64,000 nucleotides of DNA, taken from the NCBI GenBank assembly GCA_964636985.1, contig CAZWSX010000004.1, positions 310,001-374,000 of the forward strand, written 5' to 3'. Both the position numbers and the translations under genes were made by a program. Below, piece after piece: positions 1-8,969 of this stretch (position 1 is the stretch's first letter; the number at the start of each line of letters is the position of its first letter). Origin of the DNA: CAZWSX01 sp964636985 (lineage in GTDB: Bacteria > Planctomycetota > Planctomycetia > Pirellulales > Pirellulaceae). The notes beneath the pieces were generated by a model that was not told the DNA's origin, did not search any database, and saw only the letters and a program-made list of their open reading frames with translations.

Positions 1-1818
1 GTATTCGACTGGGTCCGACCCCAAGTCGAAGCGGTTCGAATCGGGATCGATATCGCTGCCGCGGGTGTCTTCGTCGGTGGCGTATGCCAGTTGTGGTTCG
101 CCACTGCGGCTGGCAATCTTTTTAAGTTCGGCGACTTCGCCCTGGGTACCACCAGGGAACGGTGTGTAACCGTATTGAATGGCCCAAATGTCGTAGGGAC
201 CGACGGTGCCGGTGAAGTAATCGCCGTGCTGCCATTCCTTGGGAACGATATTCGGCGGAGCGTAGTCCATCACCGAGGCGAGCTGCCCGTTGTTGGCCTT
301 GGCTGGGTCGTTCAGGTCTTTGATGCTCAGCATCTTGCTGGCCTTGAAGTTGTGCCGCAGGCCGAGGGTGTGTCCCACCTCGTGCATGGTCACTTCTTTG
401 AGGCCTTGGAGAATCATTTTGTCTTGTTGCTCTGCGGCGGTCTTAGGATCGACGGCCAGAGCGTCGATGGCAGCGGCGCCAAAGGCCATGTGGCTCGACA
501 TCCCGCGGCTCAACATGCAGAAGTCCAGAATCGCGGCCCCGCTGGCATTTCGCTTCACGGCCGGCAGGTGCTTGAGGCTCTCTTCATCCTCTTCGCTGAA
601 GTAGGGCTGCCCGATCATTTCGGCGAGCGTCTTAGGCGTGACCGTTTCGTATTGCTCTTTCCAGAAGGTCAAGAAGTCAGCATCGAAGATGATGTCGGCG
701 TCCAGGATTTCGCCCGTGTACGGATTCACGCGGGAAGGACCCATCGCGAAGCCGGCTTCGGAGGTGATCCAGCGGAACGAGTTGTAACGAACGTCTTCCG
801 GATCCCAGTCGGCCTTGTCGGGCTGTTGCTCGACTTCAATGGCCGACGAGAAACCAGCGGCCAGGTACGCCTTGTTCCACTCGGTAATCCCGTCGCGGAT
901 GGCCTGGCGGTAACGGAACGGCACCGTCTTTTCGAGCCAGAACTTGATCGGCTTGGCAGGAACAGAAACCGGCAGCGAGCTATCGGCCTTTTGCAGGTTC
1001 CAGCGGTTGATGTAGCGGACGAAGTTATCGCGGTTGTTCTTCGTCGAGAAGTCCTTCACGACGGTCAGGAAGTAGCCGACGCGGTCGTCGGCCAACCGTG
1101 GGCTGTAGCTGGTTTGCGGCACTTTCGTAATCGAATAGTGCATGTTGATCGTCACGCCGCGCGAGTCGGGCACGGTGTCGAAATCGGCTTGTCCGCCCGA
1201 GGCGTACGTGGCCGCGATCTCGATTTCCATGTTTTGCTCGAAACCCTTCATGCTGGCAATCGTCGACTTCTGCGGGCTAAACGCGAAGCCGGGCAGCACC
1301 GAGGAAATCTGAGCGAGGTCGCTCATGAAAATCGGCGAGAAATCGACCAGGTCGCCCCCCTTGGGGCCCTTTGCCATGATTGGCAAGCTGAACAGCACGC
1401 TATCGGTATAGGCGGTGCGAACGGCGTTGCTTTCGGGCGTGCCGCCATTGGCACGGAAGCGGACGTTCTTGCGGACGACGTGGATCTTGTCGTCGAGCTT
1501 GCGGAACTGGAACACCCAGTCGTTGCCGAAGTTGAGCGTCATCCCGCCGAGCAGCGGGTCCATCCCGATCCCGCGGCCGATCGACATGAGAATTAGGAAC
1601 TCGCTGCCGTAATCGCCAGGCGACAGTTCGGCGACGATGCTTTCACCACGGCGGTGGAGCGTCATCAAGCCCGTGACTTCCTTGGCGTCCTTCAAGATGG
1701 CGGCATAGGGTGGCGGAGGGGGCGCCGATGGAGGTGTGGGGGTTTGCCCGTAGGTCGTAGTTGTCAACAGGGCTGCTGCGGTAAGCGTGCCGCAAAATGC
1801 ACGTTTCCATCGATTCAT
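1..1818 (-). CDS. Zinc-dependent metalloprotease (DUF5117/DUF4953 type), C-terminus outside window
   Basis: The reading frame is open from ATG at 1818 to the window edge, giving 606 visible residues; the C-terminus is missing. Residues 1-20 form a signal peptide (basic start, then an Ala/Leu/Thr-rich core), so export is likely. A Pro-rich linker follows, then the long beta-rich region typical of these large zinc peptidases. The metzincin motif HEVGHTLGLRH covers residues 479-489, with zinc ligands H479, H483 and H489 and catalytic E480. Past it, a YATDED segment and an NRFDLGSDP segment match the family. A GAGAGG Shine-Dalgarno sequence lies 9 bases before the ATG. The gene is divergent from the DsbD-like gene. 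The substrate is unknown; family members are thought to degrade proteins outside the cytoplasm. Confidence 0.9.
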   Translation of the reverse strand, partial: MNRWKRAFCGTLTAAALLTTTTYGQTPTPPSAPPPPPYAAILKDAKEVTGLMTLHRRGESIVAELSPGDYGSEFLILMSIGRGIGMDPLLGGMTLNFGNDWVFQFRKLDDKIHVVRKNVRFRANGGTPESNAVRTAYTDSVLFSLPIMAKGPKGGDLVDFSPIFMSDLAQISSVLPGFAFSPQKSTIASMKGFEQNMEIEIAATYASGGQADFDTVPDSRGVTINMHYSITKVPQTSYSPRLADDRVGYFLTVVKDFSTKNNRDNFVRYINRWNLQKADSSLPVSVPAKPIKFWLEKTVPFRYRQAIRDGITEWNKAYLAAGFSSAIEVEQQPDKADWDPEDVRYNSFRWITSEAGFAMGPSRVNPYTGEILDADIIFDADFLTFWKEQYETVTPKTLAEMIGQPYFSEEDEESLKHLPAVKRNASGAAILDFCMLSRGMSSHMAFGAAAIDALAVDPKTAAEQQDKMILQGLKEVTMHEVGHTLGLRHNFKASKMLSIKDLNDPAKANNGQLASVMDYAPPNIVPKEWQHGDYFTGTVGPYDIWAIQYGYTPFPGGTQGEVAELKKIASRSGEPQLAYATDEDTRGSDIDPDSNRFDLGSDPVEY

Positions 1819-2301
1819 ACAAATGCCTCTCTAGGTGCCAGCGGAGGAGTGAGTGACGCCCAAATCGTCAAGAATTAACAAAGGCGAGGCTTAACGAAAC
1901 CTGCGCACAGCTATGGCCCTAGGCCACGCCGCAGCGGATTTGCTAAGTCCCATAAATATACCCCAAGTTTCCCAGGCGGACGAAGTTCCCTGATGCGAAT
2001 ACGCAACACTCAGGAAAGAGGTTCACCCACAATGGGGGTGTCTCGCGTTTGCGTAACCTGACGGTAGGCAGTCGCCTGCGGACAATCGTTTTCTCGCGCA
2101 ATTTCGAAAAACGAGTGAACAAATGGGCTTTTAGCGCTCTGAACCAATTGCTTGAGGTTGACCCGCTGGCCCAAAAACACGAAATAATGAACCCCAGCGG
2201 TTTCCTGCGCATAGATAGCATCATCAAAAGCCGGTTGACGCCGCAGTTTAGAACAGCCAAATGGCTTGGAACATCGAATTCCGTCGCACGAGAATGTCAC
2301 G
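1819..2301. other. Intergenic region between divergent genes
   Basis: About 480 bases separate the divergent metalloprotease and DsbD-like genes and must hold both promoters. I do not recognise a clear -35/-10 pair. On the minus strand, roughly 2250 down to 2010, one frame reads as an unbroken soluble-looking stretch ending at a TGA. It has no start of its own and no family I recognise, so I have not called it a gene. No terminator hairpin was seen. Confidence 0.5.
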
Positions 2302-5300
2302 ATGAACATCTCCCCTCTCCTTGCTCTTGGTCGTCGACGGCTGATAGCGGGTCTTGTCGTCGCGATCGTTGGCTTGGCGGGACTCGTTGCGCACGCGCAA
2401 GTCGAACCAGGCGAGAACGTTGACGATAGCCGCACTGTTGTTGCGGCGGCGGAAGAAGAGAACGACGAGGCGCCCCCTGCCAAGAAGCCGAGCAAATCCA
2501 AGCCGAAGTTTAGCCTCGGAGGTGCGGGCACTTTCAAGGACGGATTGGGAGACTCCAATCCCGACGCTGGCGGAGATTCCCACACGCTATCGGCGAAGTT
2601 CGAACTTGAAAAGGGAAGCCGTCGCGGCCGCTTGTCGGTGACAATGGATCTGGGCGAAGGTTGGCATACCTACTCGACCACGCAACCCAAGATGGGTGCG
2701 CTCCCCACTCGCATCAAGCTTGCGAAGGAGTCGCAAGACGCGGTGAGCCTTCAGGGTGATTTCGTCGCCAATAAGTCGTACACCGAAAAGGAAACGGAGC
2801 TCGTCCCAGGCAAGGTCTTCCCCACGCAGGAATACGAGGAATCGGTAACCTGGACCGCGCCGATCTCGTTTGCTGACGGCGTCGATATCAAAGATACCAA
2901 GATCTCCGTCGACTTCGACGGACAAGTGTGCCGCAGTAGTTGCATACCTGTTGAAGAGATGCTCGAGGCCAAGTTCGCCGGCGAGTACGATGCCCCTCCC
3001 GAAGAAGCGGCAAGCTTCACCGACGGCATCTATCAGGGGGCCGAGGTTTCGATTCGCGGGTTCATCGAGGCGGATTCGTTCAAGCCTGGAAGCCAGGCAT
3101 TTCTCGTGATCGAGTTGTCACCACAGGGGGACTTCCATACTTATCAGATCGAGGCGCCGCCCAAGGTCACTAAGCCCGGTTTGCCTACGGTTCTGGGTAT
3201 GACCGAACTGGCCGGTTTGACTCCCGGGACCATCACGGCCGATCAGATCGCGGTAAAAGGAAACGAGACGCCTCATTACGTCGGCAAGGTGACTTGGACC
3301 CTTCCGCTCACGATTCCTGACGATGTTCAGCCTGGCGACGCGACGATCAAAGGCGTGCTGGGCTATCAACTTTGCAATAAACTTCGATGTCTCATTCCCA
3401 CTGGAGCGGCGTTCGAGGCGACTCTCCCGCTTGGCAGCGACCGTGGGCAGCAGGTGCTGTTCACTTGGACGGAAACCAGCCATGCCGCTGCGAGCAAAGC
3501 GTACCGAGCCAATCCCATCAAGATCGATAGCACCACGGTTACGGCCAGTGGTAGTCCGACTGATTCTGCGTCGTCGCGTGGTGGCCCGCGTGAGGTAGCG
3601 CCCAGCCCAGGCGGGGTACGCGATTTGACGCCGGCAAAAGTGGGCTCGAATAGCCTCTTTGTCAACTTTCTGTTCGGCGTGTTGGGCGGGTTCATCCTCA
3701 ACTTCATGCCGTGCGTGCTGCCCGTGATTGGTATCAAGATTCTCAGCTTCGCCGAGCAGGCGGGCAAAAGCGTATGGAGGATCACCGCGTACAACCTGGC
3801 CTACACGCTCGGCCTGCTGGCCGTGTTTTGGACGCTGGCGACGTTCGCCGCTCTGCCGGGCGTCTTCTTCGAAGACAGGCTGATCTGGGGCGAGTTGTTT
3901 GGCTTCACGTCCTACCGCATTGGGATGGTCGCCCTCGTTTTTACGATGGCTCTTAGCTTCTTAGGCGTTTGGGAAATACCGTTGCCAGGTGTTGTTGGCA
4001 CGGGCAAGGCCGTCGACCTGCAATCGCAAGAAGGCTTAGTGGGGGCGTTCTTCAAGGGCATCTTCACGACAATCCTGGCGACGCCATGCAGCGGCCCGTT
4101 TTTGGGACCCGTGTTTGGCTATGCTTCGGCCCAGCCCGGGTATGTGGTCTACGTCATCTTCACCGGCGTCGGGCTCGGCATGGCCCTGCCCTATTTGTTG
4201 ATTGGCTGGTTCCCTGTGTTGATGAAGGTCCTGCCCAAGCCGGGCCCGTGGATGGATACGTTCAAGCAACTGATGGGCTTCTTGCTGTTGGGCGTGGTCG
4301 TTTGGCTCTTCAGCACGCTCAGCCAATCGCTGGTAGTACCAACGCTGGCTTTTGTGGTCGCTCTTTGGTTCGGGTGCTGGCTCATTGGCCAGGTCCCCGT
4401 GTGGGAGTCGACTCGTAAGCAGGTAGGCGTTTGGGCGGGTGCGATCGCCGTTGCGGCGATCACGGGTTACTTCGCGTTCTCCGGGCGCATGGCCGGCGCC
4501 GAAGTACGTGATGGTGGGACAGCGATTGGTCCAGATGTCCCTGGCGGGCACTTGTACGAGTGGGTCCCTTACAGCGAGGAAGCTCTCGAAAAGGCTCGCT
4601 CCGAAGGAAAGACGGTGATGATCGATTTCACCGCCGATTGGTGCAACAATTGCCAACTCAACTTCTACTCGGTGCTGAACACCGAAGCAACTAAGAAGCT
4701 GGTCGAAGAAAACGGCATCGTCCCGATGCTGGCCGATTTCACCGACCGGCCTGCCCACATCAAGAAGAAGCTTCTTGAGTTTCGACAAGCATCGATCCCG
4801 TTCCTACTGATTTACCCAGGCGACGGCGGGGACGCGATTCCTTTGCCCGACTTGATTACTCATAAGTCGCTGGAAAAACAGCTTCAGGCGGCAGGGCCAT
4901 CCAAGTCGGACGGTACCAAGTCGGTGACGAGCAAATCATCGTCGCGCGATCAAGCGGCGTTCGATTCGAAGCTTCACTGGAGCGATTACTCGGAGCAGGC
5001 GCTTGAAAATGCTCGTCGCGATGGACGAACGGTGCTCATTGATTTTACCGCAACGTGGTGTCGGACGTGCAACCAGATTGTCTTGCCCGCTCTGCAATCA
5101 GATGAAGTCGTAAACCTTATCAAGGCGAACAATGTTTTGCCCATGGTGGCGGACTTTACGGATCGCCCGAGGGAGGTTAAGCGTAAGCTCGTTGAGTTCA
5201 ACAAACTCGGAGGGCTTCCGCTCCTGCTTGTCTACCCGGGAGACGGCTCAGAACCCTATGTTCTTAGAGATGCCTTTTTCCAAGCGGACATTGTGAAAGC

Positions 5301-5778
5301 TCTCAATATGGCGGGGCCATCTAAGTTGGTGGCGTCCAAGCCGTCGATACGGGATCAAGTGGCCCAGCAATCGAAGCTTCCGTGGAGCCAGTACTCCGAA
5401 CCAGCACTTAAGAACGCTTTGCGCGATGGGAGAACTGTGCTACTCAACTTCACAGCCGAGTGGGACATGTCCACTCACGCAATCACCCTTCCTGCACTCC
5501 ATTCTGATACGGTCGTGAAACTCATTAAGTCCAACAACGTTTTGCCGATGAACGCGGACTTCACGAATCGTTCTAGTGACTTGAAGAAAAAGCTGCGCGA
5601 GTTCAATCAGGCGGGTACTCCATTCATGGTGGTGTACCCGGCCGATGGTTCTGATCCGATAGCACTCCGAGATTATTTCGGTGAAACGGATATCGCCAAA
5701 GCACTCGAAATGGCGGGACCGTCGAAAGACCGGCTTAACGAATTGGCTGTGACGACGGGAACCGCAAAAAAGAATTAG
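2302..5778 (+). CDS. DsbD-like thiol:disulfide interchange protein with three tandem thioredoxin domains
   Basis: This 1158-residue protein should pass electrons from the cytoplasm across the inner membrane to periplasmic thiols. ATG 2302 was preferred to an upstream in-frame TTG (2266) because it begins directly with a signal peptide (residues 1-33). Two DsbD-N-like beta domains follow, with cysteine pairs C210/C214 and C358/C363. The multi-spanning CcdA/DsbD channel, about residues 460-730, carries the paired cysteines C471 (FMPCVLP) and C596 (ATPCSGP). Three thioredoxin-like repeats of about 120 residues come last: the first has CNNC (C781/C784), the second CRTC (C920/C923), and the third reads WDMST at 1054-1058 with no cysteines. 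Ordinary DsbD has one such domain and about 565 residues. The repeats share the ADFT(D/N)R and AGPSK motifs, which indicates internal duplication. It stands alone on its strand and is followed by a GT2 gene after 77 bases. Confidence 0.93.
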   Translation: MNISPLLALGRRRLIAGLVVAIVGLAGLVAHAQVEPGENVDDSRTVVAAAEEENDEAPPAKKPSKSKPKFSLGGAGTFKDGLGDSNPDAGGDSHTLSAKFELEKGSRRGRLSVTMDLGEGWHTYSTTQPKMGALPTRIKLAKESQDAVSLQGDFVANKSYTEKETELVPGKVFPTQEYEESVTWTAPISFADGVDIKDTKISVDFDGQVCRSSCIPVEEMLEAKFAGEYDAPPEEAASFTDGIYQGAEVSIRGFIEADSFKPGSQAFLVIELSPQGDFHTYQIEAPPKVTKPGLPTVLGMTELAGLTPGTITADQIAVKGNETPHYVGKVTWTLPLTIPDDVQPGDATIKGVLGYQLCNKLRCLIPTGAAFEATLPLGSDRGQQVLFTWTETSHAAASKAYRANPIKIDSTTVTASGSPTDSASSRGGPREVAPSPGGVRDLTPAKVGSNSLFVNFLFGVLGGFILNFMPCVLPVIGIKILSFAEQAGKSVWRITAYNLAYTLGLLAVFWTLATFAALPGVFFEDRLIWGELFGFTSYRIGMVALVFTMALSFLGVWEIPLPGVVGTGKAVDLQSQEGLVGAFFKGIFTTILATPCSGPFLGPVFGYASAQPGYVVYVIFTGVGLGMALPYLLIGWFPVLMKVLPKPGPWMDTFKQLMGFLLLGVVVWLFSTLSQSLVVPTLAFVVALWFGCWLIGQVPVWESTRKQVGVWAGAIAVAAITGYFAFSGRMAGAEVRDGGTAIGPDVPGGHLYEWVPYSEEALEKARSEGKTVMIDFTADWCNNCQLNFYSVLNTEATKKLVEENGIVPMLADFTDRPAHIKKKLLEFRQASIPFLLIYPGDGGDAIPLPDLITHKSLEKQLQAAGPSKSDGTKSVTSKSSSRDQAAFDSKLHWSDYSEQALENARRDGRTVLIDFTATWCRTCNQIVLPALQSDEVVNLIKANNVLPMVADFTDRPREVKRKLVEFNKLGGLPLLLVYPGDGSEPYVLRDAFFQADIVKALNMAGPSKLVASKPSIRDQVAQQSKLPWSQYSEPALKNALRDGRTVLLNFTAEWDMSTHAITLPALHSDTVVKLIKSNNVLPMNADFTNRSSDLKKKLREFNQAGTPFMVVYPADGSDPIALRDYFGETDIAKALEMAGPSKDRLNELAVTTGTAKKN

Positions 5779-5855
5779 CTCGACTCCTCCCTCAAACAAA
5801 CAACTGCGGCAGGACGCCGCACGACTAAGCAACACACCCAAGGAAGGGTTTCTCC

Positions 5856-6836
5856 ATGCGTATCTCCCTCGTCGTTCCTGTGATGAACGAGCAGGACAAT
5901 ATTGCTCCGCTCTACGAAGAGATCAATCGGACGCTGAACGAACTCCCTTGGCCGAACGAGGCCGTGTTCGTTGATGACGGTTCGCGCGACGAAACCTGGC
6001 AGCGACTGTGCCGGATTGCTGAAACCGACCCTCGAATCAGGCTGGTTCAGTTTCGTCGCAACTATGGTCAAACTGCTGCGATGCAAGCAGGCATCGACCA
6101 TGCTTCGGGCGAGATTATTGTCACGCTCGACGGTGATTTGCAGAACGATCCGCGCGATATCCCGATGATGATCGCCAAGATCGAGGAAGGTTACGATCTG
6201 GTACACGGCTGGCGGAAGAATCGCCAGGACGCGCTTGTCCATCGCAAGTTGCCGTCGCGGATGGCTAACTGGATCATCAGCAAGACGACGGGCTTCCCCA
6301 TTCACGATCTTGGTTGCACGCTTAAAGCGATTCGCCGCGAGATCGCCGTCGAACTGGAACTCTACGGCGAAATGCATCGCTTCATTCCGATTTTGGCCCA
6401 CGCCCGCGGCGCCAAGTGCATCGAAGTCGAAACGCACCATCGCGCTCGCCAATTCGGCGAAACGAAGTACGGACTGTCGCGGACCATTCGCGTGGTCCTC
6501 GACTTGCTGACCGTGAAGTACATGCTCGATTACTTTGCCAGCCCGATGAAGCTGTTCGGGCGATTCGGTTTCGCTTGCCTTCTGGTAGCGTTCGTCTCTG
6601 CCATGGCAAGTGCCGGCATGAAGTTGCTGGCCGGCGTCGATCTAACGGGCAATCCGTTTTCGCTGCTGATGATCCTTTCGACCATGGTCAGCGTGCAATT
6701 TTTCAGCTTAGGGTTGTTGGGCGAAGTGCTGGCGCGGATCTACTTCGCCGCCCAACCGCGTCGCAACTATGCCGTGCGTAAGACGGTAAACATGGAAGCA
6801 CCGGCCGACGTGCACGTTCTTCGAAAGGCGTCGTAA
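5856..6836 (+). CDS. Family 2 glycosyltransferase, polyprenol-phosphate type (DPM1/ArnC-like)
   Basis: This 326-residue membrane-associated enzyme should transfer a sugar from an NDP-sugar to polyprenyl phosphate at the cytoplasmic face of the inner membrane. The GT-A fold starts at once with MRISLVVPVMNEQDNI. The nucleotide-binding FVDDGSRDET lies at about 38-47 and the metal-binding DGD at 92-94 (TLDGDLQNDP). Two hydrophobic helices near 235-256 and 270-295 form the usual C-terminal anchor of the dolichol-phosphate mannose synthase/ArnC/GtrB group. An AGGAAGG-like site lies about 10 bases before the ATG. The sugar cannot be told from sequence. A very small membrane ORF begins 3 bases after the stop. 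Confidence 0.93.
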   Translation: MRISLVVPVMNEQDNIAPLYEEINRTLNELPWPNEAVFVDDGSRDETWQRLCRIAETDPRIRLVQFRRNYGQTAAMQAGIDHASGEIIVTLDGDLQNDPRDIPMMIAKIEEGYDLVHGWRKNRQDALVHRKLPSRMANWIISKTTGFPIHDLGCTLKAIRREIAVELELYGEMHRFIPILAHARGAKCIEVETHHRARQFGETKYGLSRTIRVVLDLLTVKYMLDYFASPMKLFGRFGFACLLVAFVSAMASAGMKLLAGVDLTGNPFSLLMILSTMVSVQFFSLGLLGEVLARIYFAAQPRRNYAVRKTVNMEAPADVHVLRKAS

Positions 6837-6839
6837 GGC

Positions 6840-6971
6840 ATGACCTTCCTACTCATTACGTTGATGGTGTTGCTCGTTCGATTTCTAGCCAAGTCGAACG
6901 CGCCGGCCGGTCCTGTTTTGACTGGCCCCGTTCTAGCTAGGACGCCAGCGGCAACAGTGGGCGTCGATTAA
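6840..6971 (+). CDS. Possible 43-residue membrane peptide
   Basis: This ORF begins three bases after the glycosyltransferase stop (TAAGGCATG) and encodes a hydrophobic N-terminal helix (MTFLLITLMVLLVRFLA) followed by a short Pro/Ala/Val-rich tail. Its end overlaps the convergent lgt-like gene by 35 bases. The tight spacing suggests translational coupling, and GT2 enzymes of this type often work with small membrane partners. The overlap and short length leave chance as a serious alternative. No family is recognised. Confidence 0.3.
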   Translation: MTFLLITLMVLLVRFLAKSNAPAGPVLTGPVLARTPAATVGVD

Positions 6972-8211
6972 GAAGCTGGCTGCGAGTCCACAGAACGAGT
7001 GCCATAGCCAGCAGGCCGAAGCTGATCCATTGCGAGATCGAGAGCGACGTCCCCCACTGCCCTGGCTCGTCGACGCGAATGATTTCGATCACAAATCGCC
7101 CGATCGGGTACATCGCCAGGAATAGCGCCGAAACCTCACCATCGCCGCGGCGCATCGGGTAATAGAACCACAGCGCAAAGAAAATAAGCAGCGCGTTGAT
7201 CGAATCGTACAGCTGCGTGGGGTGGACCGGCAGCGAGCGCGTGGGGATCTGGTTCACGGGAATGCGAATCGCCCGCTGCTCGGCGGTTTCGAGAAGAAGC
7301 GTCTCGCCTTCTTGCTTCGAAATCAGTTTCAGAAGAAGCTGCCGTGGCGAATCGAATTTCTCGTAGTCGATTTGCGTAATGCGATCACCGGCCTTGAGGC
7401 CAGCCTCCGCAGCCAGCGAATTGGGACGAACTTTGGCGATCTCAATTCCTTTCTCGGAGGATTCACTCGTGTCCTCAAACTCGAGGCCCAGCAGCCAACC
7501 CGTTTCCGCGTGGCGCGAGTAAACGGGCGACGTTTGCGGGAACGACATGGCAATCCACTGGTGTTCGCACAGCCCACCGTAGCAACAGCCATTCATCAGG
7601 CAGCCGATGCGGCCGAAGGCAATTCCCAAGGCGAGGCCCGGCGCGGCGAGATCCATCATCGGCAGAAACGGGAGTTTCCGCGATGTGAACAGGAAGATCG
7701 TGGCCGCCGCGGCCAGGATGACGCCGCCGTAAAGGACGATGCCTCCTTCGGGAACGTTGACCACAGCTTGGAGCGTGGCCTGCCACGAGTCGCGGCGAAA
7801 TTGGTTCCAGTACTCGATGATGTAGAACCCGCGCGCTCCGACGATTCCCGAGATGAATCCATACACGGCCAGCGTGATGAAGATCTCGGGATCGACTCCC
7901 ATTCGGCGTGCCCGGTACATGGTGACGCCGATTCCGCTCAGCAGCCCGCCGAGCATCAGGACGCCGAAGCCGCGAATCGGAATACCGCCTGCCGATTTGT
8001 CGACGGCGTTAGGCAGCCCGAACCAAATGACGGCGGCGACGATGGCGACGGTGATTAAGGACGAGTTGGTTTCCTCATCCCATCCCACCTTGCGCGTTCG
8101 CCAGCCGAGCCACGATCCGGCTGCCACAAGCCAAACGACGAGGAGAATTCCCAGACCGAAGACGGGGAGCTGGAACAACTTTTCGGGAATGACGAAGAGA
8201 GTTTGCCACAT
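6937..8211 (-). CDS. lgt: Prolipoprotein diacylglyceryl transferase with inserted PDZ domain
   Basis: Lgt moves a diacylglyceryl group from phosphatidylglycerol onto the lipobox cysteine of prolipoproteins, the first step of lipoprotein maturation in the inner membrane. The protein is 424 residues, against about 290 for E. coli Lgt. The family signature is seen as GRIGCLMNGCCYGG at about 200-213, with other family segments at PEGGIVLYGGV and HPTQLYDSINAL and membrane helices on both sides. Between the signature and the HPTQLYD segment, about residues 243-322, lies an extra soluble domain. It has features of PDZ folds: VRPNSLAAEAGLKAGDRI and the DSPRQLLLKL helix. That loop faces the periplasm in Lgt. 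The gene is convergent with the glycosyltransferase and upstream of tRNA-Val. The Lgt identity is secure; the role of the PDZ domain is unknown. Confidence 0.92.
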   Translation of the reverse strand: MWQTLFVIPEKLFQLPVFGLGILLVVWLVAAGSWLGWRTRKVGWDEETNSSLITVAIVAAVIWFGLPNAVDKSAGGIPIRGFGVLMLGGLLSGIGVTMYRARRMGVDPEIFITLAVYGFISGIVGARGFYIIEYWNQFRRDSWQATLQAVVNVPEGGIVLYGGVILAAAATIFLFTSRKLPFLPMMDLAAPGLALGIAFGRIGCLMNGCCYGGLCEHQWIAMSFPQTSPVYSRHAETGWLLGLEFEDTSESSEKGIEIAKVRPNSLAAEAGLKAGDRITQIDYEKFDSPRQLLLKLISKQEGETLLLETAEQRAIRIPVNQIPTRSLPVHPTQLYDSINALLIFFALWFYYPMRRGDGEVSALFLAMYPIGRFVIEIIRVDEPGQWGTSLSISQWISFGLLAMALVLWTRSQLLNRRPLLPLAS

Positions 8212-8503
8212 GCTGAAAATCGTACGGGGCGGTCATCCTTGGGGCGATAGCACTTCCGATCGGCTAGGGGTGTCTTTCGGCCGTTTTGCGAGGAATTGCG
8301 TTGATATTGTGGCCGGGCCCGCAGGATCAGCGGGTCCACTTGACGAACCCTGCGGGCTCGGCAACATTTATGGATTGAACGCTTTCGGTCTCTTCTCAGA
8401 AAAGACGGCTATCGGCACCTCCTTTTCGATTCGACCCGCGCGGGCGAGCCGAACCTCAGGCGACCAGAAGTTGTCGAATCAAATGACCGAAAGAAAAACG
8501 ATC

Positions 8504-8577
8504 GGGCGGTTAGCTCAGTTGGTTAGAGCGCAACGTTGACATCGTTGAGGTCGTAGGTTCGAGTCCTATACCGCCCA
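8504..8577 (+). tRNA. tRNA-Val (GAC anticodon)
   Basis: A complete cloverleaf can be drawn. The acceptor stem GGGCGGT (8504-8510) pairs with ACCGCCC (8570-8576), with discriminator A at 8577. The D arm is GCTCAGTTGGTTAGAGC. The anticodon stem CAACG/CGTTG encloses the loop TTGACAT, giving anticodon GAC for valine GUC/GUU. The T arm contains the standard GGTTCGAGTCC. The 3' CCA is not encoded. A stand-alone gene with no neighbouring tRNA in the window. Confidence 0.96.
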
Positions 8578-8969
8578 TTCCCTCTCCTGGTCACTCTTGC
8601 ATGCGGTTGCAACAAGGGCGTCAGATCAGCAGCATTTGCCGCGTTTTCGTGGCAGGCAAAATGGCCCTGTTGGGTTGCCGACTTTCCGCTTAAACCTCGG
8701 GCTCGATGGCGTGGCTGGTTGCGCGGACGTTCAGTGATTCGCGTAACCAATGGGCGGTGTGTTCGAGTAGCTGTGGTTGGCGTCCTCGCAACACTCCAAA
8801 CTTCTAGCCGTCGTGCAGGTGAATCTGTAATTCGGGGAGCGGGCAATCTTCGCCGCAACCGACATTGGAGGTCGCCGATTTCGATGCTGGCGGCTCTGGC
8901 AAGAAATGAAGTGTTTACTCGGCGAGGCACGTCCCATCGCGCAGCCGGCTTTTTTTCTTCTGGTTCCTT
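8578..8969. other. Intergenic region after tRNA-Val
   Basis: About 390 bases between the tRNA and the 3' end of the minus-strand sigma factor gene. Open frames on both strands here have arginine-rich, low-quality translations, and one even runs through the tRNA. I see no recombination site, integrase remnant or terminator hairpin. Confidence 0.5.

Noticed and set aside
91..1596. 501-codon open frame on the plus strand
   Set aside because: It lies opposite the metalloprotease, whose frame holds the HExxHxxGxxH motif, a signal peptide and a ribosome-binding site. The plus frame has no recognisable pattern.
2010..2260. Protein-like minus-strand text upstream of the DsbD-like gene
   Set aside because: The frame reads smoothly but has no start in the gap, and I could not match it to a transposase or any other family. 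Possibly a gene remnant; not enough support.
8523..8930. Minus-strand open frame overlapping tRNA-Val
   Set aside because: It runs through the tRNA gene and is Arg/Pro/Thr-rich with no conserved pattern.
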